A DNA stretch of 64,000 nucleotides from Coleofasciculus sp. FACHB-1120 (GCF_014698845.1 NZ_JACJTV010000014.1:62001-126000), one strand, 5' to 3'. Counted from the stretch's first letter, positions 1 through 9,063 are shown. The notes: a model not told the origin generated them from the letters alone. Program-made: numbers and translations.

Positions 1-442
1 CTGCTGTTAAATTGACCATTGCTAAGTGTTCGTTGACGATGCTAATTTTTTCAGCACGAGAGGCCTTTTTAAGCACTTCATCTACCGCCAAACGGATATT
101 TTCTTTGACCGTCAGCCACGGCAGCAGTGAATAGTGTTGAAACACCATCATGCGCTCGGCACCAGGTTTACGAATTTCTCTACCCTCTAATTGCACTGAA
201 CCGGAAGTCGGTTTTTCTAACCCGGCAACCATTTTGAGAAGTGTTGATTTACCACAGCCAGAGTGACCAATTACGCAAATAAATTCGTTTTCACCTACAC
301 TTAGATCAATTCCATCTAAGACAACAAATTCACCTCCATCTGCTGTGGGATAGGACTTGCGAAGATTTTCTATCTCCAGAAATCCAGGGCGGTTGACACT
401 TTGATTATTGGCATCCGTTGATAATGAGGTGGATTTAGTCAT
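1..442 (-). CDS. ABC transporter ATP-binding protein, NrtC/NrtD-CmpD type (partial)
   Basis: This is the N-terminal ~147 residues of an ATPase that runs off the left edge of the window. The translation shows a Walker A motif GHSGCGKST and a Q-loop region VFQHYSLLPW, both typical of the NrtC/NrtD/CmpC/CmpD/CynD/TauB ATPases that power import of nitrate, bicarbonate, cyanate or sulfonates. Two in-frame ATGs exist (448 and 442). AAGGAG lies 7 nt before the one at 442, so that start is preferred. It follows the substrate-binding and permease genes on the same strand and completes the transporter. The missing C-terminus decides between a short NrtD-like form and an NrtC-like form carrying an extra NrtA-like domain. 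The family is clear; the substrate is not. Confidence 0.9.
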   Translation of the reverse strand, partial: MTKSTSLSTDANNQSVNRPGFLEIENLRKSYPTADGGEFVVLDGIDLSVGENEFICVIGHSGCGKSTLLKMVAGLEKPTSGSVQLEGREIRKPGAERMMVFQHYSLLPWLTVKENIRLAVDEVLKKASRAEKISIVNEHLAMVNLTA

Positions 443-557
443 ACTCATGCTCCTTCTTGGGACGAACTCTTGATAATTTTGAAGGTATAAACGAGATTAG
501 CTGTTTCTAAAAAATAAGACTCAGCCGAACTCTTTGAACTGTAGCAAGTGCGGCGAA

Positions 558-1964
558 TTAGGAAAGGAAGAAACGAGTGGGACGGTTCGCCCGAATCTCA
601 AAACCATTGAGATATCCAACTGGATCGCTGGGGTCAAAACCTTTCTTGTCAATGAATGCTTGCGGTGGTTCAACTTTGTAATCTTCTTGGGGACACTCGA
701 TGCCCATTTCTGCGGCAATTTCTCGATAGAGATCGGTTCTCCAGCCTTGTTTGGCAAGTGCTTCAGCATTTTTTGGAAATTCTTTTATTTGTCCCCAACG
801 AGCCGCTTGAGTCATTAACCAGAGACCTTGGGATTGCCAGAGAAATGTCGAATGTTCTCCAGGAAGTTTGGGAATGCTCCCAGGGATATCGAAGAAAATC
901 GTAGTGTCATCCGCTTTGGCAATTCGAGTTTGATTATCAAAACCGCCATAATTATATTCGCCAACAATTGCGGGACGAGTAAATTTGGGTTTGGCACCCG
1001 TAAAGGAACGCTCGGAAATGAGTGTTGCCACTTCTTCTTGGTTTTCTGGCTTGCCGCAATACTGGCAAGCTTCAATCATCGCTTTGACGAGAGAACGATA
1101 AGTTTTGGGATTTTCTTTGATGAAAGATTCCATCACCCCCAGCAGTCGATCTGGGTGTCCCGACCAAATTTCTTTGCCTTGGGCGAAGGTAAAACCAATG
1201 CCTTCATTTCCGGTAATTGCGCGGGTATTCCAAGGTTCTGCGACCATGTAGGCTTGCATTGCCCCCATCCGCACGTTCGTCACCATTTGCGGTGGGGGAA
1301 CGATGATGACGCGAAACTCTTTCAGGGGATCGATTCCGGCGGCGGCGGATAAGTAGCGGACGAAGTATTCGTAAATGGCGGAACTGAGAACAACTGCCCA
1401 AACTCGTTGTTCTCGCGGCTGTTTTTCAAAGTAGCTGCGGAAATCCTTCCCAAAGGCTTCTAAGTCGCCGTTATAGTCCTGCCAGGGACGCAAACCCGCA
1501 TCCCACATTTTCCGGTTCATCGTCATGGCGTTGCCGTGTCGGTGAATGGTCATGGCGGCACATAGGGGGGCATGGCGTGCGCCTTCAGCACCGATTCTGG
1601 CGTTGGTAACGGCACCAGAGACAACAGGGGCGGCATCCGTGCGACCAAAAATTACGCCGTCACGAGAGGTTGCCCAGCTAGCTTCCCGGTTAAGTTGGAC
1701 GTTGAGACCGTACTTGCGGAAAAATCCTTTTTTCCAAGCGATCGCAAAAGGCGCACAATCATTCACCGGCACGTAGCCAATAGTTAGATCGGATTTTTCT
1801 AACGAGCCTGGCTCTACGATTTGTTTGATGGATGCAGATTCTTCAGTGAGTCCTTTCGCAGAGCGATCGCCGCTAATCGCACAAGACGATAGTGCCATTC
1901 CTGCTGCTGTGGCACCCATGCTCTCTAGAAATTTTCGTCGCGTCCAGTTTGTGGTATCACTCAT
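558..1964 (-). CDS. NrtA/CmpA-type substrate-binding lipoprotein with Tat signal
   Basis: The protein is about 468 aa and binds the solute for the adjacent ABC importer at the periplasmic face. The N-terminus carries a twin-arginine motif (TRRKFLES, residues 8-15), a hydrophobic stretch and a lipobox-like LSSC ending at Cys28, so Tat export followed by lipidation is predicted. The mature part resembles NrtA/CmpA proteins, for example IGYVPVNDCAPFAIAWKKGFF and MVAEPWNTRAI. I chose the ATG at 1964 over an upstream in-frame one at 2009 because GGGAGGA sits about 6 nt before it and the Tat signal then starts normally. Nitrate, bicarbonate and cyanate are all possible ligands, and sequence reading alone does not decide. 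No cynS or nitrate reductase gene is visible nearby. Confidence 0.88.
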   Translation of the reverse strand: MSDTTNWTRRKFLESMGATAAGMALSSCAISGDRSAKGLTEESASIKQIVEPGSLEKSDLTIGYVPVNDCAPFAIAWKKGFFRKYGLNVQLNREASWATSRDGVIFGRTDAAPVVSGAVTNARIGAEGARHAPLCAAMTIHRHGNAMTMNRKMWDAGLRPWQDYNGDLEAFGKDFRSYFEKQPREQRVWAVVLSSAIYEYFVRYLSAAAGIDPLKEFRVIIVPPPQMVTNVRMGAMQAYMVAEPWNTRAITGNEGIGFTFAQGKEIWSGHPDRLLGVMESFIKENPKTYRSLVKAMIEACQYCGKPENQEEVATLISERSFTGAKPKFTRPAIVGEYNYGGFDNQTRIAKADDTTIFFDIPGSIPKLPGEHSTFLWQSQGLWLMTQAARWGQIKEFPKNAEALAKQGWRTDLYREIAAEMGIECPQEDYKVEPPQAFIDKKGFDPSDPVGYLNGFEIRANRPTRFFLS

Positions 1965-2144
1965 AAGTCGTCCTCCCGCTTCCTCGCGCTCCATTTCCAC
2001 CCCGCTCAAGCCACTAGGGTTGAGCGACTACTGCGAATGAGTTTTCGGAAAAATTGACGTCGTAGGTACTACGTTTCTCAACCCACTCGTTTGAGGGTTC
2101 ATCGTTACCCCGACGCCTGTAAATCCCGCTCACGCTACCGATTT

Positions 2145-2175
2145 CTGTTGGAGCGAATCATCCTTGCTCCAACAG
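2145..2175. repeat. Perfect 10-bp inverted repeat (stem-loop) between permease and binding-protein genes
   Basis: CTGTTGGAGC at 2145-2154 and its reverse complement at 2166-2175 are separated by 11 nt. The element lies 16 nt after the permease stop. There is no T-run, so it is more likely an mRNA-stability or attenuating hairpin within the operon than a full terminator. Confidence 0.5.
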
Positions 2176-2190
2176 AGGCTTACAGAAAAT

Positions 2191-3048
2191 TTATTCGGCG
2201 CTTGTTGCCCTAGGGCGACGGTGAGTAACTAAAGATTCAATTCTGCCTAAGGCATAGTCCAGCAGGAGTCCTGTCAGTCCAATCACTATCACTGCCAAAA
2301 ATACTGAACTTAGGTTTAATCGACTCCATTCATCCCAGACAAAGAAGCCAATCCCGATGCCACCTGTAAGCATTTCTACAGCGACAATGACCAGCCAAGC
2401 AATCCCCAAACTAATCCGTAAACCTGTGAATACATAAGGCAAACTGGCAGGCCAAATTATCTTAGTAATTCGTCGCCAACGGGGCATTTCTAACACCCGT
2501 GCCACATCAAGATAATCTTTGGAAACGCTAGAAACACCGAGGGCAGTGTTAATAATCGTGGGCCATAAAGAGGTGATGAAGATAACAAAAATTGCTGACG
2601 GATCTGCTAAGTTGAAAATTGCTAACGCAATCGGCAACCAAGCGAGTGGCGATACCGGCTTAAAAATCTGAATCATCGGATTGAGCGCCAACATTGCTTG
2701 CTTGGACATCCCAATCAAAAATCCAACGGGAATGGCAACAACTGCACCTAACAAAAATCCCAGCACTACTCGTCGAATGCTTGCCAGTAGTAACCAACCA
2801 ATCCCTAGATCGCCAGGACCGCGTCGGTAGAATGGGTTCACGATGTAGTCTAAGTTCCTGACGAACGCTTCTGGCGGAGTTGGGATTAATTCATGCTTGA
2901 AAAGGGCAACAATCCACCACAGAGCGATAATTCCTAAAAACCCCAGGGCGGGGAGGACGACAACATCCCGCAGCAAAACGGGTTTTGCCCGCTTCCAGGC
3001 TACCTGTCCAGCAACCGCGATCGCAGACAAATTCAGCTGCAATATCAT
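2191..3048 (-). CDS. ABC transporter permease, NrtB/CmpB family
   Basis: This 285-aa integral membrane protein forms the translocation pore of the adjacent importer. The first ~30 residues are cytoplasmic. Several hydrophobic segments follow, starting at LPALGFLGIIALWWIVALF. The EAA-loop region that contacts the ATPase is visible as DVARVLEMPRWRRITKIIWPAS with the expected G after it. Length and motifs match the NrtB/CmpB/TauC permeases. It is the first gene of the - strand operon, 227 bp upstream of the binding-protein start. Known cyanobacterial nrt/cmp operons put the binding protein first (A-B-C-D), so permease-first order is unusual. Confidence 0.9.
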   Translation of the reverse strand: MILQLNLSAIAVAGQVAWKRAKPVLLRDVVVLPALGFLGIIALWWIVALFKHELIPTPPEAFVRNLDYIVNPFYRRGPGDLGIGWLLLASIRRVVLGFLLGAVVAIPVGFLIGMSKQAMLALNPMIQIFKPVSPLAWLPIALAIFNLADPSAIFVIFITSLWPTIINTALGVSSVSKDYLDVARVLEMPRWRRITKIIWPASLPYVFTGLRISLGIAWLVIVAVEMLTGGIGIGFFVWDEWSRLNLSSVFLAVIVIGLTGLLLDYALGRIESLVTHRRPRATSAE

Positions 3049-3764
3049 TTATGAAGCTCCTCAGAGTCACTCTTCAGGTACAAGTAAGGAGAGCAGTACC
3101 AGCCGGGACACTGACGAGTTCAGAACATTTCAAAAAATGAAAAATGCTGACTCTTCAGTCTCCTCTCAATGCCTACGAAGTTAGCTGACGGGCTAGAGCT
3201 GAGAGATGCTCTTCATCTGAAGGATAAGGGATGAAGGATAAAGGATGAATAAAGATTTTTATTCTGCCTTTCACCTTCTGCCTTCTTCCTGGCAGAGATA
3301 CGCCCCATTAATTGGTTCCTCCGTTCCAGCGCTTATGCAGAGCGATCGCTTGCTAAGACGCTGAATTAGGCTGACTTACTCGGATTTAATGGATCAGCTT
3401 AACACGCATTTTTAAGCGATGCCACCTTTCCGAAGGCATAGCTGCATGAAGCGATCGCTTCTCCATCAGGCTCACAGTAAGTTTACGACCTGTCTTGAAG
3501 AGCATATGAAGCGATGTTGGGTGGCTTCCCCATCTGCCCTCGATCGGCACGCGAGTGAAAAGTTTTACTTGTCGTATGATTAGTAATCACCTGCTCAGCA
3601 CTGGGAATAATAACTTAAGAGTCGAAGGCAGAGTCGAAAACGGTTATTGTGCAAGTGCTGAAAAAATTCAAACCCTTTCCAGAAAATCCGAGCGGGGAAA
3701 AACCTATTCGATCTGACTTGAATAGCCAATACCTAAGGGGGCACAAACCCAGGGGGCAGACGCC
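3049..3764. other. Intergenic region, no gene seen
   Basis: About 716 bp separate the divergent permease and pentapeptide genes. It holds two HIP1-type sites (GCGATCGCTT near 3341 and 3452) and a run of GGATGAAGGATAAAGGATGAA-like repeats near 3222-3250 that recurs inverted near 63040. GTACAAGTAAGGAGAGCAGTAC at ~3078-3099 resembles an NtcA-type dyad, but the GTA/TAC spacing is wrong (10 or 16, not 8). Confidence 0.5.
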
Positions 3765-5027
3765 GTGATTGTAGACTTGAAAGAAACTGAACTCAGGGGA
3801 GCTTTTCTCAAGGGGAAGGATCTGAGAGGCGCAGACCTCCGGAGGGTAAACCTCAGCGAGGCGAATCTCAGTTATGCAGACCTAATAGAAGCAGACCTTA
3901 CAGAGGCAAAGCTGAATGGGTCAAATTTGAGTGGAGCCTGTCTCAATTTAGCAAACCTGAGTGAGGCAGACCTGACGAAAGCAGACTTGAGTGCCACCAA
4001 CCTGATTGGAGCCGATTTAACGGCAGCCAACTTGAGTGGAGCCAACTTGAAAAAGGCAAATCTGGTTGGGACTAACCTGGAAAACGCGAACTTGGCTGGA
4101 GCGAACTTGGTGGGAGTGGACTTGAGTGCAGCCGAGCTAAGAGGGGCTATCTTGCAAAAGGCTGTCTACAATCAAGAGACTCGATTCCCTCCAGACTTTG
4201 ACCTTCAGGAAGCCGGGGCTTACTTGATTGCCTCTGGCACATCGCTCATCGGTGTCAACCTGAGCGAAGTCGATCTTAGTGGGGTTTATTTAAAGTCAGC
4301 CGATTTGAAAGCGGCAAATTTGATGAGGGCAAATCTAGCCGGGGCAAACTTGGAGAATGTTAACTTGGCGGGTGCCAATCTAGTCGGAACCGATTTGAGT
4401 AAAGCCAAGCTGAGGGGAGCCATTCTCGACAAAGCTGTCTACACGCAAGAGACTCAATTTCCCTACGAGTTTGACCCTAGTGAAGCTGGAGCTTACTTAA
4501 TTGCTGCGGGTGTATCGTTACCTGGGGTTAATTTGAGCGGAGTCAACCTGAGCGGAGCCGACTTGAGGGCGACAAATCTGCGAGGGGCAAAGTTACGAGG
4601 AGCCAACTTGAGGGGGGTAGACTTAAGCAAAGCTAACTTGAGGAAAGCTGACCTGGATGATGCCAACTTGAGCGAGGCAGACTTGCGAGGGGCGGATTTA
4701 ACGGGCGCTATTTTGAAGCAGGTGAATTTCAGTGAGGCTGACCTGAGAGGAGTAGACTTAACGAGAGCCGACTTGAAAGGAGCGAATCTAAGTAGATCCG
4801 ACTTGCGAGGAGTAGACTTGACCGGAGCTAGCTTGAATCAGGTGAACTTAAGTGAAGCTGACCTGCGAGGGATAGACTTGACGCGAACCGATTTAAGGGG
4901 AGCCAACCTGAGTGGGGCAGACTTGACGGATGTGGATTTGAGTCGGGCGCTGCTCAAGGGTGCTGACCTGACAGAAGCCCACGCCCCGCAAGGAAATTTC
5001 TTTAACTTAGAAATAGAGGCGCGATGA
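3765..5027 (+). CDS. Pentapeptide-repeat protein with two duplicated insert modules
   Basis: This 420-aa protein consists almost wholly of A(D/N)LXX pentapeptide repeats, which fold into a right-handed quadrilateral beta-helix. The role is unknown; such proteins in cyanobacteria are mostly uncharacterised. The helix is interrupted twice by a similar ~35-residue insert, starting near residues 128 and 218: LQKAVYNQETRFP...EAGAYLIASG and LDKAVYTQETQFP...EAGAYLIAAG. Both lie within a ~90-residue unit that appears to be an internal duplication. The start is a GTG preceded by AGGGGG about 10 nt upstream. No signal peptide or membrane segment is visible, so a cytosolic location is inferred. Confidence 0.9.
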   Translation: MIVDLKETELRGAFLKGKDLRGADLRRVNLSEANLSYADLIEADLTEAKLNGSNLSGACLNLANLSEADLTKADLSATNLIGADLTAANLSGANLKKANLVGTNLENANLAGANLVGVDLSAAELRGAILQKAVYNQETRFPPDFDLQEAGAYLIASGTSLIGVNLSEVDLSGVYLKSADLKAANLMRANLAGANLENVNLAGANLVGTDLSKAKLRGAILDKAVYTQETQFPYEFDPSEAGAYLIAAGVSLPGVNLSGVNLSGADLRATNLRGAKLRGANLRGVDLSKANLRKADLDDANLSEADLRGADLTGAILKQVNFSEADLRGVDLTRADLKGANLSRSDLRGVDLTGASLNQVNLSEADLRGIDLTRTDLRGANLSGADLTDVDLSRALLKGADLTEAHAPQGNFFNLEIEAR

Positions 5028-5138
5028 AGCTTCAAGCGCTGTGCGAGAAGTGCAGATGCGAATGTAGTAAATACGCTATTAGCAATGAGCCGCTTCTATA
5101 GATAGATAATCGCGGGATTCACTCAGAGACGAGCTCAA

Positions 5139-5249
5139 TTATTTTTTTTTGCGAGTCCAGATATCCGTAAACATCATGGTCAATCCACCGATAAAAATAG
5201 CGATCGCCATCCCGCCTGCACTGACATTTATCCAGTCAATATTTTCCAT
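5139..5249 (-). CDS. Possible 36-aa single-pass membrane peptide
   Basis: A complete small ORF (ATG to TAA, 36 aa) begins MENIDWINVSAGG, has a hydrophobic core (MAIAIFIGGLTMM) and ends FTDIWTRKKK. The layout, a short N-terminal stretch, one transmembrane helix and a basic tail, is that of small membrane subunits such as those of photosynthetic complexes. I do not recognise it as PetL/M/N, PsbM/T/X or PsaM. There is no strong Shine-Dalgarno sequence. A 16-bp stretch covering FTDIW recurs at 46402-46417. Confidence 0.45.
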   Translation of the reverse strand: MENIDWINVSAGGMAIAIFIGGLTMMFTDIWTRKKK

Positions 5250-5663
5250 TTGATTATTTAGCCGCTTTTTTTATCAACGGTACTAGATTAGCAACTTTGG
5301 TATCCAGACAGACATTCCCATTCAGATGAATCGTTGTTATCCCGTTTCATCCGTCCCTAGTGATTCCAGGGGGCGTGCCAGTAGTGGAAAATAAGAACCC
5401 CTCAATTGCTCACAGCTACGGAAGCAGCGCTCCCAGCTTTAACAAGAACAGCCCCTTCCCTTCAAGGGCGATGCCTTACCCATATCTCCTGGAATCTTGT
5501 AGGGGCGAAGCATTTAGGCGATACCTTAAGCACAAAAACGAGCAATTTTGTTAACCCAATGCTTCGCCCTCTACCTTCTTTCTTCAAAGACCCTCTAGGC
5601 ACCGGAGAGGGGTTTTGCGAGAATTCCGCTGGCTTGTGTTTTCCAGAGACTTTTGCAAAAGGT
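5250..5663. other. Intergenic region with one MITE-like repeat
   Basis: No supported gene. ORFs here are short, overlap each other and lack family features. The interval includes the inverted-repeat element at 5498-5574 and a degenerate stretch near 5600-5625. Confidence 0.45.
5498..5574. repeat. MITE-like element, copy 1 (GGGGCGAAGCATT inverted repeats)
   Basis: The left end reads TGTAGGGGCGAAGCATT and the right end AATGCTTCGCCCTCTAC. These terminal inverted repeats enclose ~45 bp. The same ends occur at 27644-27717 and 27771-27845 with diverged centres. Confidence 0.65.
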
Positions 5664-7595
5664 TTAGTGTCTAACTTCAAACTCAGGTGAAATTTTCGGA
5701 ATTTCTTTGAGATAAACCCGCGAAAAAGGTTCGGCTGAGCCAAGCTGGTACTGTTCAAGCAACCCATGAGAGCGGATGGAGATAGTATCTCCTTCTTTAA
5801 TCACGACGGTAGAGTCGTGGAAAATGTCTCTCGTCAGCATCATCTCAGTTTCCGTAGGATTATCCAAGATGACAAGATTGCTGCCGTGGTAAAACATCCC
5901 ATCTGCCTCTAGTACGTCTTCTCTGTACTCGACAATCAGCAGATCGAGATGGGGATTCCGTAGTAGGTTTTGAACGTTGTTGTTGTAATCTTTGTTCAAG
6001 TTTTTCTGGGAACGGTTGACGAAAACTCCATCCCGACAAACTGCGCCAATTGTCCAGTCGGGGTGTCTCATCAGAATATCGTCAATGACTTCTTGAAGTT
6101 CTTGAACTGAGATTCGGTTGAAGGTGATGAGTGGTATTCTGGCGTTTTCAGCGGATTCAAAGAAGGTTTCCAGAATATGGGAAGGTACATCGACGCTGTC
6201 ACCAACGGCAGGTCTAAGATGCATATAGATGCCGGGGGCGGCGTTGATTTCGATGATGCCGAACTCGCCATCCTTCCAAGATTTGGATAAATCTTTGGCG
6301 ATGACATCAATACCGAGGCAAGTCAACCGGAAATGCTGGGCGATGTCTTGCGCCAGGATAATGTTGTCAGGATGAACCGTGCTTGTCTTATCGATGCTCA
6401 AGCCGCCAGCGGATAGGTTGGCAACTTTACGAAGATAGACGATGCGATCGCTTTCAATCACGCTATCCAGCCCTAATCCCTGTTCTTCTAGGTACATTTC
6501 CATCGCTTCATCGCACTGGATCTTGCCCATCGGCGACGTTGGTGTATCTATCCTGTCTGGCTTCTGATTTTCCTGCTCGATCAGTTCCTCAATCGTCGAG
6601 CGTCCATCACCTACAACTGATGCGGCGCGGCGTTCTGTCGCGGCGACGAATCTACCATTGACGCAGAGTAAGCGAAAATCTGTCCCTTTGTAGCTTTTCT
6701 CGACAATGATCCGGACTGGCTGGTCTTTAGGAACGGCACTGACTGCTCTACTAAAGGCATATTTCAGTTCTTCTGAATCTTGCACATCAGCCGTTACCCC
6801 AATTCCTTTGTGACCCACTACCGGCTTCACAGCTACGGGATAGCCAATCTCTCTGGCAGCTGCGCGAGCGTCTTCCACGGAGAAGACGATATCACCTTGG
6901 GGAACAGGGAATCCTAAGGTACCTAAGAAAGCTTTGCAGTCATCTTTGCGAGTGGTGAAGTCCGAATCCAGATGGCTATCGCAGTCGAAGGTTGTTGCTA
7001 TCCCGCGAATCTGCTTTTTTCCATAGCCATATTGAACCAGTCCTTCGTCCCACAAATAAAAAGTGGGAATTCCTTTTTCGTGAGCTGTACGCCACAGAGC
7101 ATAGACTGTCGGCCCGCCGTAGACTGAGTAGCGGAACTGATCCTGCATCGCCTTGAACTGATCTTCAACCCGAAAGTCTTTACCGAGAGCGATCGCTTCA
7201 AACCAATCCCATACGCAATAAACAACTGCCCGACTGGTGCGTGCATGAAGTGATTCTACAGCAATCTTTGTGCTAGCCGGAAATGGCTTCATACTCCAGC
7301 GCTTAAGGTGCAGCCCCATGTCCAGCTTTCCGACTTCTGATACGGTTCGAGCGAACAGATGGGCATGAGATTCGTAGGTTTCATCGCGCAGATGGGGATA
7401 GCGATCGCCAATAATCGATACATAATCGCTAATCGCTGGAGGTTGTGTGTACTCAGTCAGAGCGAAGTCGAATATTAGCGCTCCCGTTTCCAAATACGGG
7501 TTTGGCCCCATGTAATGTTTGAAATTAAAGATATCGAATGCATCCGTTTTTCTAGCATTGACACGGACTGCATCGGTCATTATCTCTCTGCTCAT
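5664..7595 (-). CDS. Cyanophycin synthetase-like ATP-grasp protein, probably CphA2 type
   Basis: The 643-aa protein matches the N-terminal and ATP-grasp parts of cyanophycin synthetase. YGGPTVYALWRTAHEKGIP and DEGLVQYGYGKKQIRG correspond to the region before the ATP-grasp domain. FPVPQGDIVFSVEDA, AVKPVVGHKGIGVT, RRAASVVGDGRSTIEELIE and EINAAPGIYMHL are ATP-grasp signatures. Classical CphA1 is ~870-900 aa with a C-terminal Mur-ligase half that adds arginine. Here only ~170 residues follow, with no GKT-type Mur nucleotide motif, so the arginine-adding site is missing. That architecture fits CphA2, which polymerises beta-aspartyl-arginine dipeptides. GGGAGATA about 5 nt before ATG 7595 supports this start. 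It lies downstream of cphB and csbD on the same strand. CphA2 is inferred from size and context. Confidence 0.8.
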   Translation of the reverse strand: MSREIMTDAVRVNARKTDAFDIFNFKHYMGPNPYLETGALIFDFALTEYTQPPAISDYVSIIGDRYPHLRDETYESHAHLFARTVSEVGKLDMGLHLKRWSMKPFPASTKIAVESLHARTSRAVVYCVWDWFEAIALGKDFRVEDQFKAMQDQFRYSVYGGPTVYALWRTAHEKGIPTFYLWDEGLVQYGYGKKQIRGIATTFDCDSHLDSDFTTRKDDCKAFLGTLGFPVPQGDIVFSVEDARAAAREIGYPVAVKPVVGHKGIGVTADVQDSEELKYAFSRAVSAVPKDQPVRIIVEKSYKGTDFRLLCVNGRFVAATERRAASVVGDGRSTIEELIEQENQKPDRIDTPTSPMGKIQCDEAMEMYLEEQGLGLDSVIESDRIVYLRKVANLSAGGLSIDKTSTVHPDNIILAQDIAQHFRLTCLGIDVIAKDLSKSWKDGEFGIIEINAAPGIYMHLRPAVGDSVDVPSHILETFFESAENARIPLITFNRISVQELQEVIDDILMRHPDWTIGAVCRDGVFVNRSQKNLNKDYNNNVQNLLRNPHLDLLIVEYREDVLEADGMFYHGSNLVILDNPTETEMMLTRDIFHDSTVVIKEGDTISIRSHGLLEQYQLGSAEPFSRVYLKEIPKISPEFEVRH

Positions 7596-7794
7596 GAGTA
7601 TCTCCCGTTTTTAAACACCCTTTTTAACTTGGCGATTTGCTTACTTGAGCCTAGTTCGATTACCAAGCCTTTTCAGCTATCAAAGGACAGAGTCAAGTTA
7701 ACTCCTTTGTATTTAAGTGAATGATTTATTGTCTTTTCACCATTTACTATCGCCAATGCCCAAATCTCTAAAATTTTTTTAATCAAACACTTTA

Positions 7795-7825
7795 AAAACC
7801 CATCTTCTTTAAGAAAACGGGTTTT
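7795..7825 (-). terminator. Putative rho-independent terminator after the CsbD-like gene
   Basis: On the - strand AAAACCC and GGGTTTT (7819-7825 and 7795-7801) form a stem around an inner TCTT/AAGA pairing, and the right arm ends in a T-run. It lies ~45 nt past the stop of the 62-aa gene. cphA2 therefore probably needs its own promoter or read-through. Confidence 0.55.
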
Positions 7826-7868
7826 ATATGATTCGTGGAGTTTCCTCCTTGAAAATTTGATTCAAAAT

Positions 7869-8057
7869 CTAAGCACGATCTACAATTTCTTTTGCTTTAT
7901 CTTTGAGGTCTTCTTTTAGATGCATGGCAGCAGCTTCATCCTGCTTCATCTGACCTTCTGCTTGGTCTTTTTGGCTGCCGGTCACATGACCAAGACCCTC
8001 CTGCACCTTGCCTTCGACGTTTTTAGCAACTGCTTTGGCTCTATCTTCTACGCTCAT
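7869..8057 (-). CDS. CsbD family stress protein
   Basis: This 62-aa, highly charged, cysteine-free protein has the CsbD-family pattern: AKNVEGKVQEGLGHVTGSQKDQAEGQMKQ followed by a helical acidic/basic tail. CsbD proteins are general-stress-induced in Bacillus and widespread in bacteria; their molecular function is unknown. The sequence predicts a small soluble, largely helical or disordered protein. It lies between cphB and the cyanophycin synthetase gene on the same strand. AAAGGAGCT before the ATG is a good ribosome-binding site. The placement suggests co-expression with nitrogen-storage genes under stress, but this is inference. Confidence 0.9.
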   Translation of the reverse strand: MSVEDRAKAVAKNVEGKVQEGLGHVTGSQKDQAEGQMKQDEAAAMHLKEDLKDKAKEIVDRA

Positions 8058-8238
8058 TTTTTAGCTCCTTTACAAGGATATGTAATTTCTTATACTACCC
8101 ACAGTATAAGAAGCTTAAGGGGAAAAAAGACATCCCTCGACAGTTAGATTTTTAAAACATCGGCAGTCTTTCAAAAGTAGGGTTCAAATGTAGGGTGGAA
8201 AGTGCCCACCCTAACTGTTAATTAATCAAGACTGTTAA

Positions 8239-9063
8239 TTAATCAAGAATTGGCTTGCGAGTTTTTAGGTCAAATTTGTACCCGTGTGGAAGGATATGAA
8301 GCTTGGCTCCGCAAACTGCCAATGGCTCATCCTTCAAAATTTCACCGATGTTGCTATGGGTAATCTCTGATTCATCGACAACGGTGACAGCGCCTTCCCC
8401 GATTACTTCTAACTTGTTATCGCTGACTGCGATCGCTGTATTCTCGTCAATGCCGAATCCCAAGACAGCAGGCTGCTGTGCCAAGGCAGAAATTAACCGT
8501 CCCAAACGCCCACGCTGTAAGAAATGCTGATCGATCACCACTCCTGGCAAGAAGCCCATACCGGGACCCATCTCTACCACTTCAACCCGTGGGTTTGTCT
8601 CAGAGTCGCCTTCAACGATCATGACATCTGGCATCATGGCAGCTCCTGCGCTGGTGCCTCCCACCACGATTCCTTCAGCGTACCGCCGGTGAATTATCTT
8701 ATCGATCTCGGTACCTTTGAGGATGCTGGTGATCCGAGCCTGATCTCCGCCGGTAAAAAATACACCCGTGGCTTTCTCAATGGCTTCCAAATAAGTGGCT
8801 GAAGTTGCATCTTCCCGCTCAACGGTGTCAACGATGCGAACGTCCTCGGCTCCTAGCCGCTCAAATACTCTGATATAGTTCTCACCCACTTCTCTCGGCA
8901 GCTCTGTCGCCACGGTCATGACGACGATTCGAGCTTTAGTACCCCCGGCGCGGCGAACAAACTCCCGAAGGATTGTGCAGTCTCCCTCCTTGTCTTCTGC
9001 ACCCCCAATAATCACCAACTGCCCGCTAGGTTTATTCGCTGGTACGTTTTCTTGAGCTTCCAT
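8239..9063 (-). CDS. cphB: Cyanophycinase CphB
   Basis: The 274-aa enzyme is a serine peptidase of family S51 that cleaves the storage polymer cyanophycin (multi-L-arginyl-poly-L-aspartate) to beta-Asp-Arg dipeptides in the cytoplasm. Visible signatures are GQLVIIGGAEDKEGDC near the N-terminus, FFTGGDQARI (102-111), the nucleophile motif GGTSAGA with Ser138, and GFGIDENTA in the C-terminal half. Length equals known CphB. It is the first gene of the cyanophycin group, upstream of csbD and the CphA2-like gene. A perfect GTA-N8-TAC site sits 33 bp upstream of the ATG, suggesting control by the nitrogen regulator NtcA. Confidence 0.96.
   Translation of the reverse strand: MEAQENVPANKPSGQLVIIGGAEDKEGDCTILREFVRRAGGTKARIVVMTVATELPREVGENYIRVFERLGAEDVRIVDTVEREDATSATYLEAIEKATGVFFTGGDQARITSILKGTEIDKIIHRRYAEGIVVGGTSAGAAMMPDVMIVEGDSETNPRVEVVEMGPGMGFLPGVVIDQHFLQRGRLGRLISALAQQPAVLGFGIDENTAIAVSDNKLEVIGEGAVTVVDESEITHSNIGEILKDEPLAVCGAKLHILPHGYKFDLKTRKPILD

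Noticed and set aside
828..1352. 174-aa + strand frame
   Set aside because: Antisense to the NrtA-like gene, which has clear family motifs and codon use on the - strand.
3078..3099. NtcA-like dyad upstream of the transporter permease
   Set aside because: GTA and TAC are present, but the spacing is 10 or 16 nt rather than 8.
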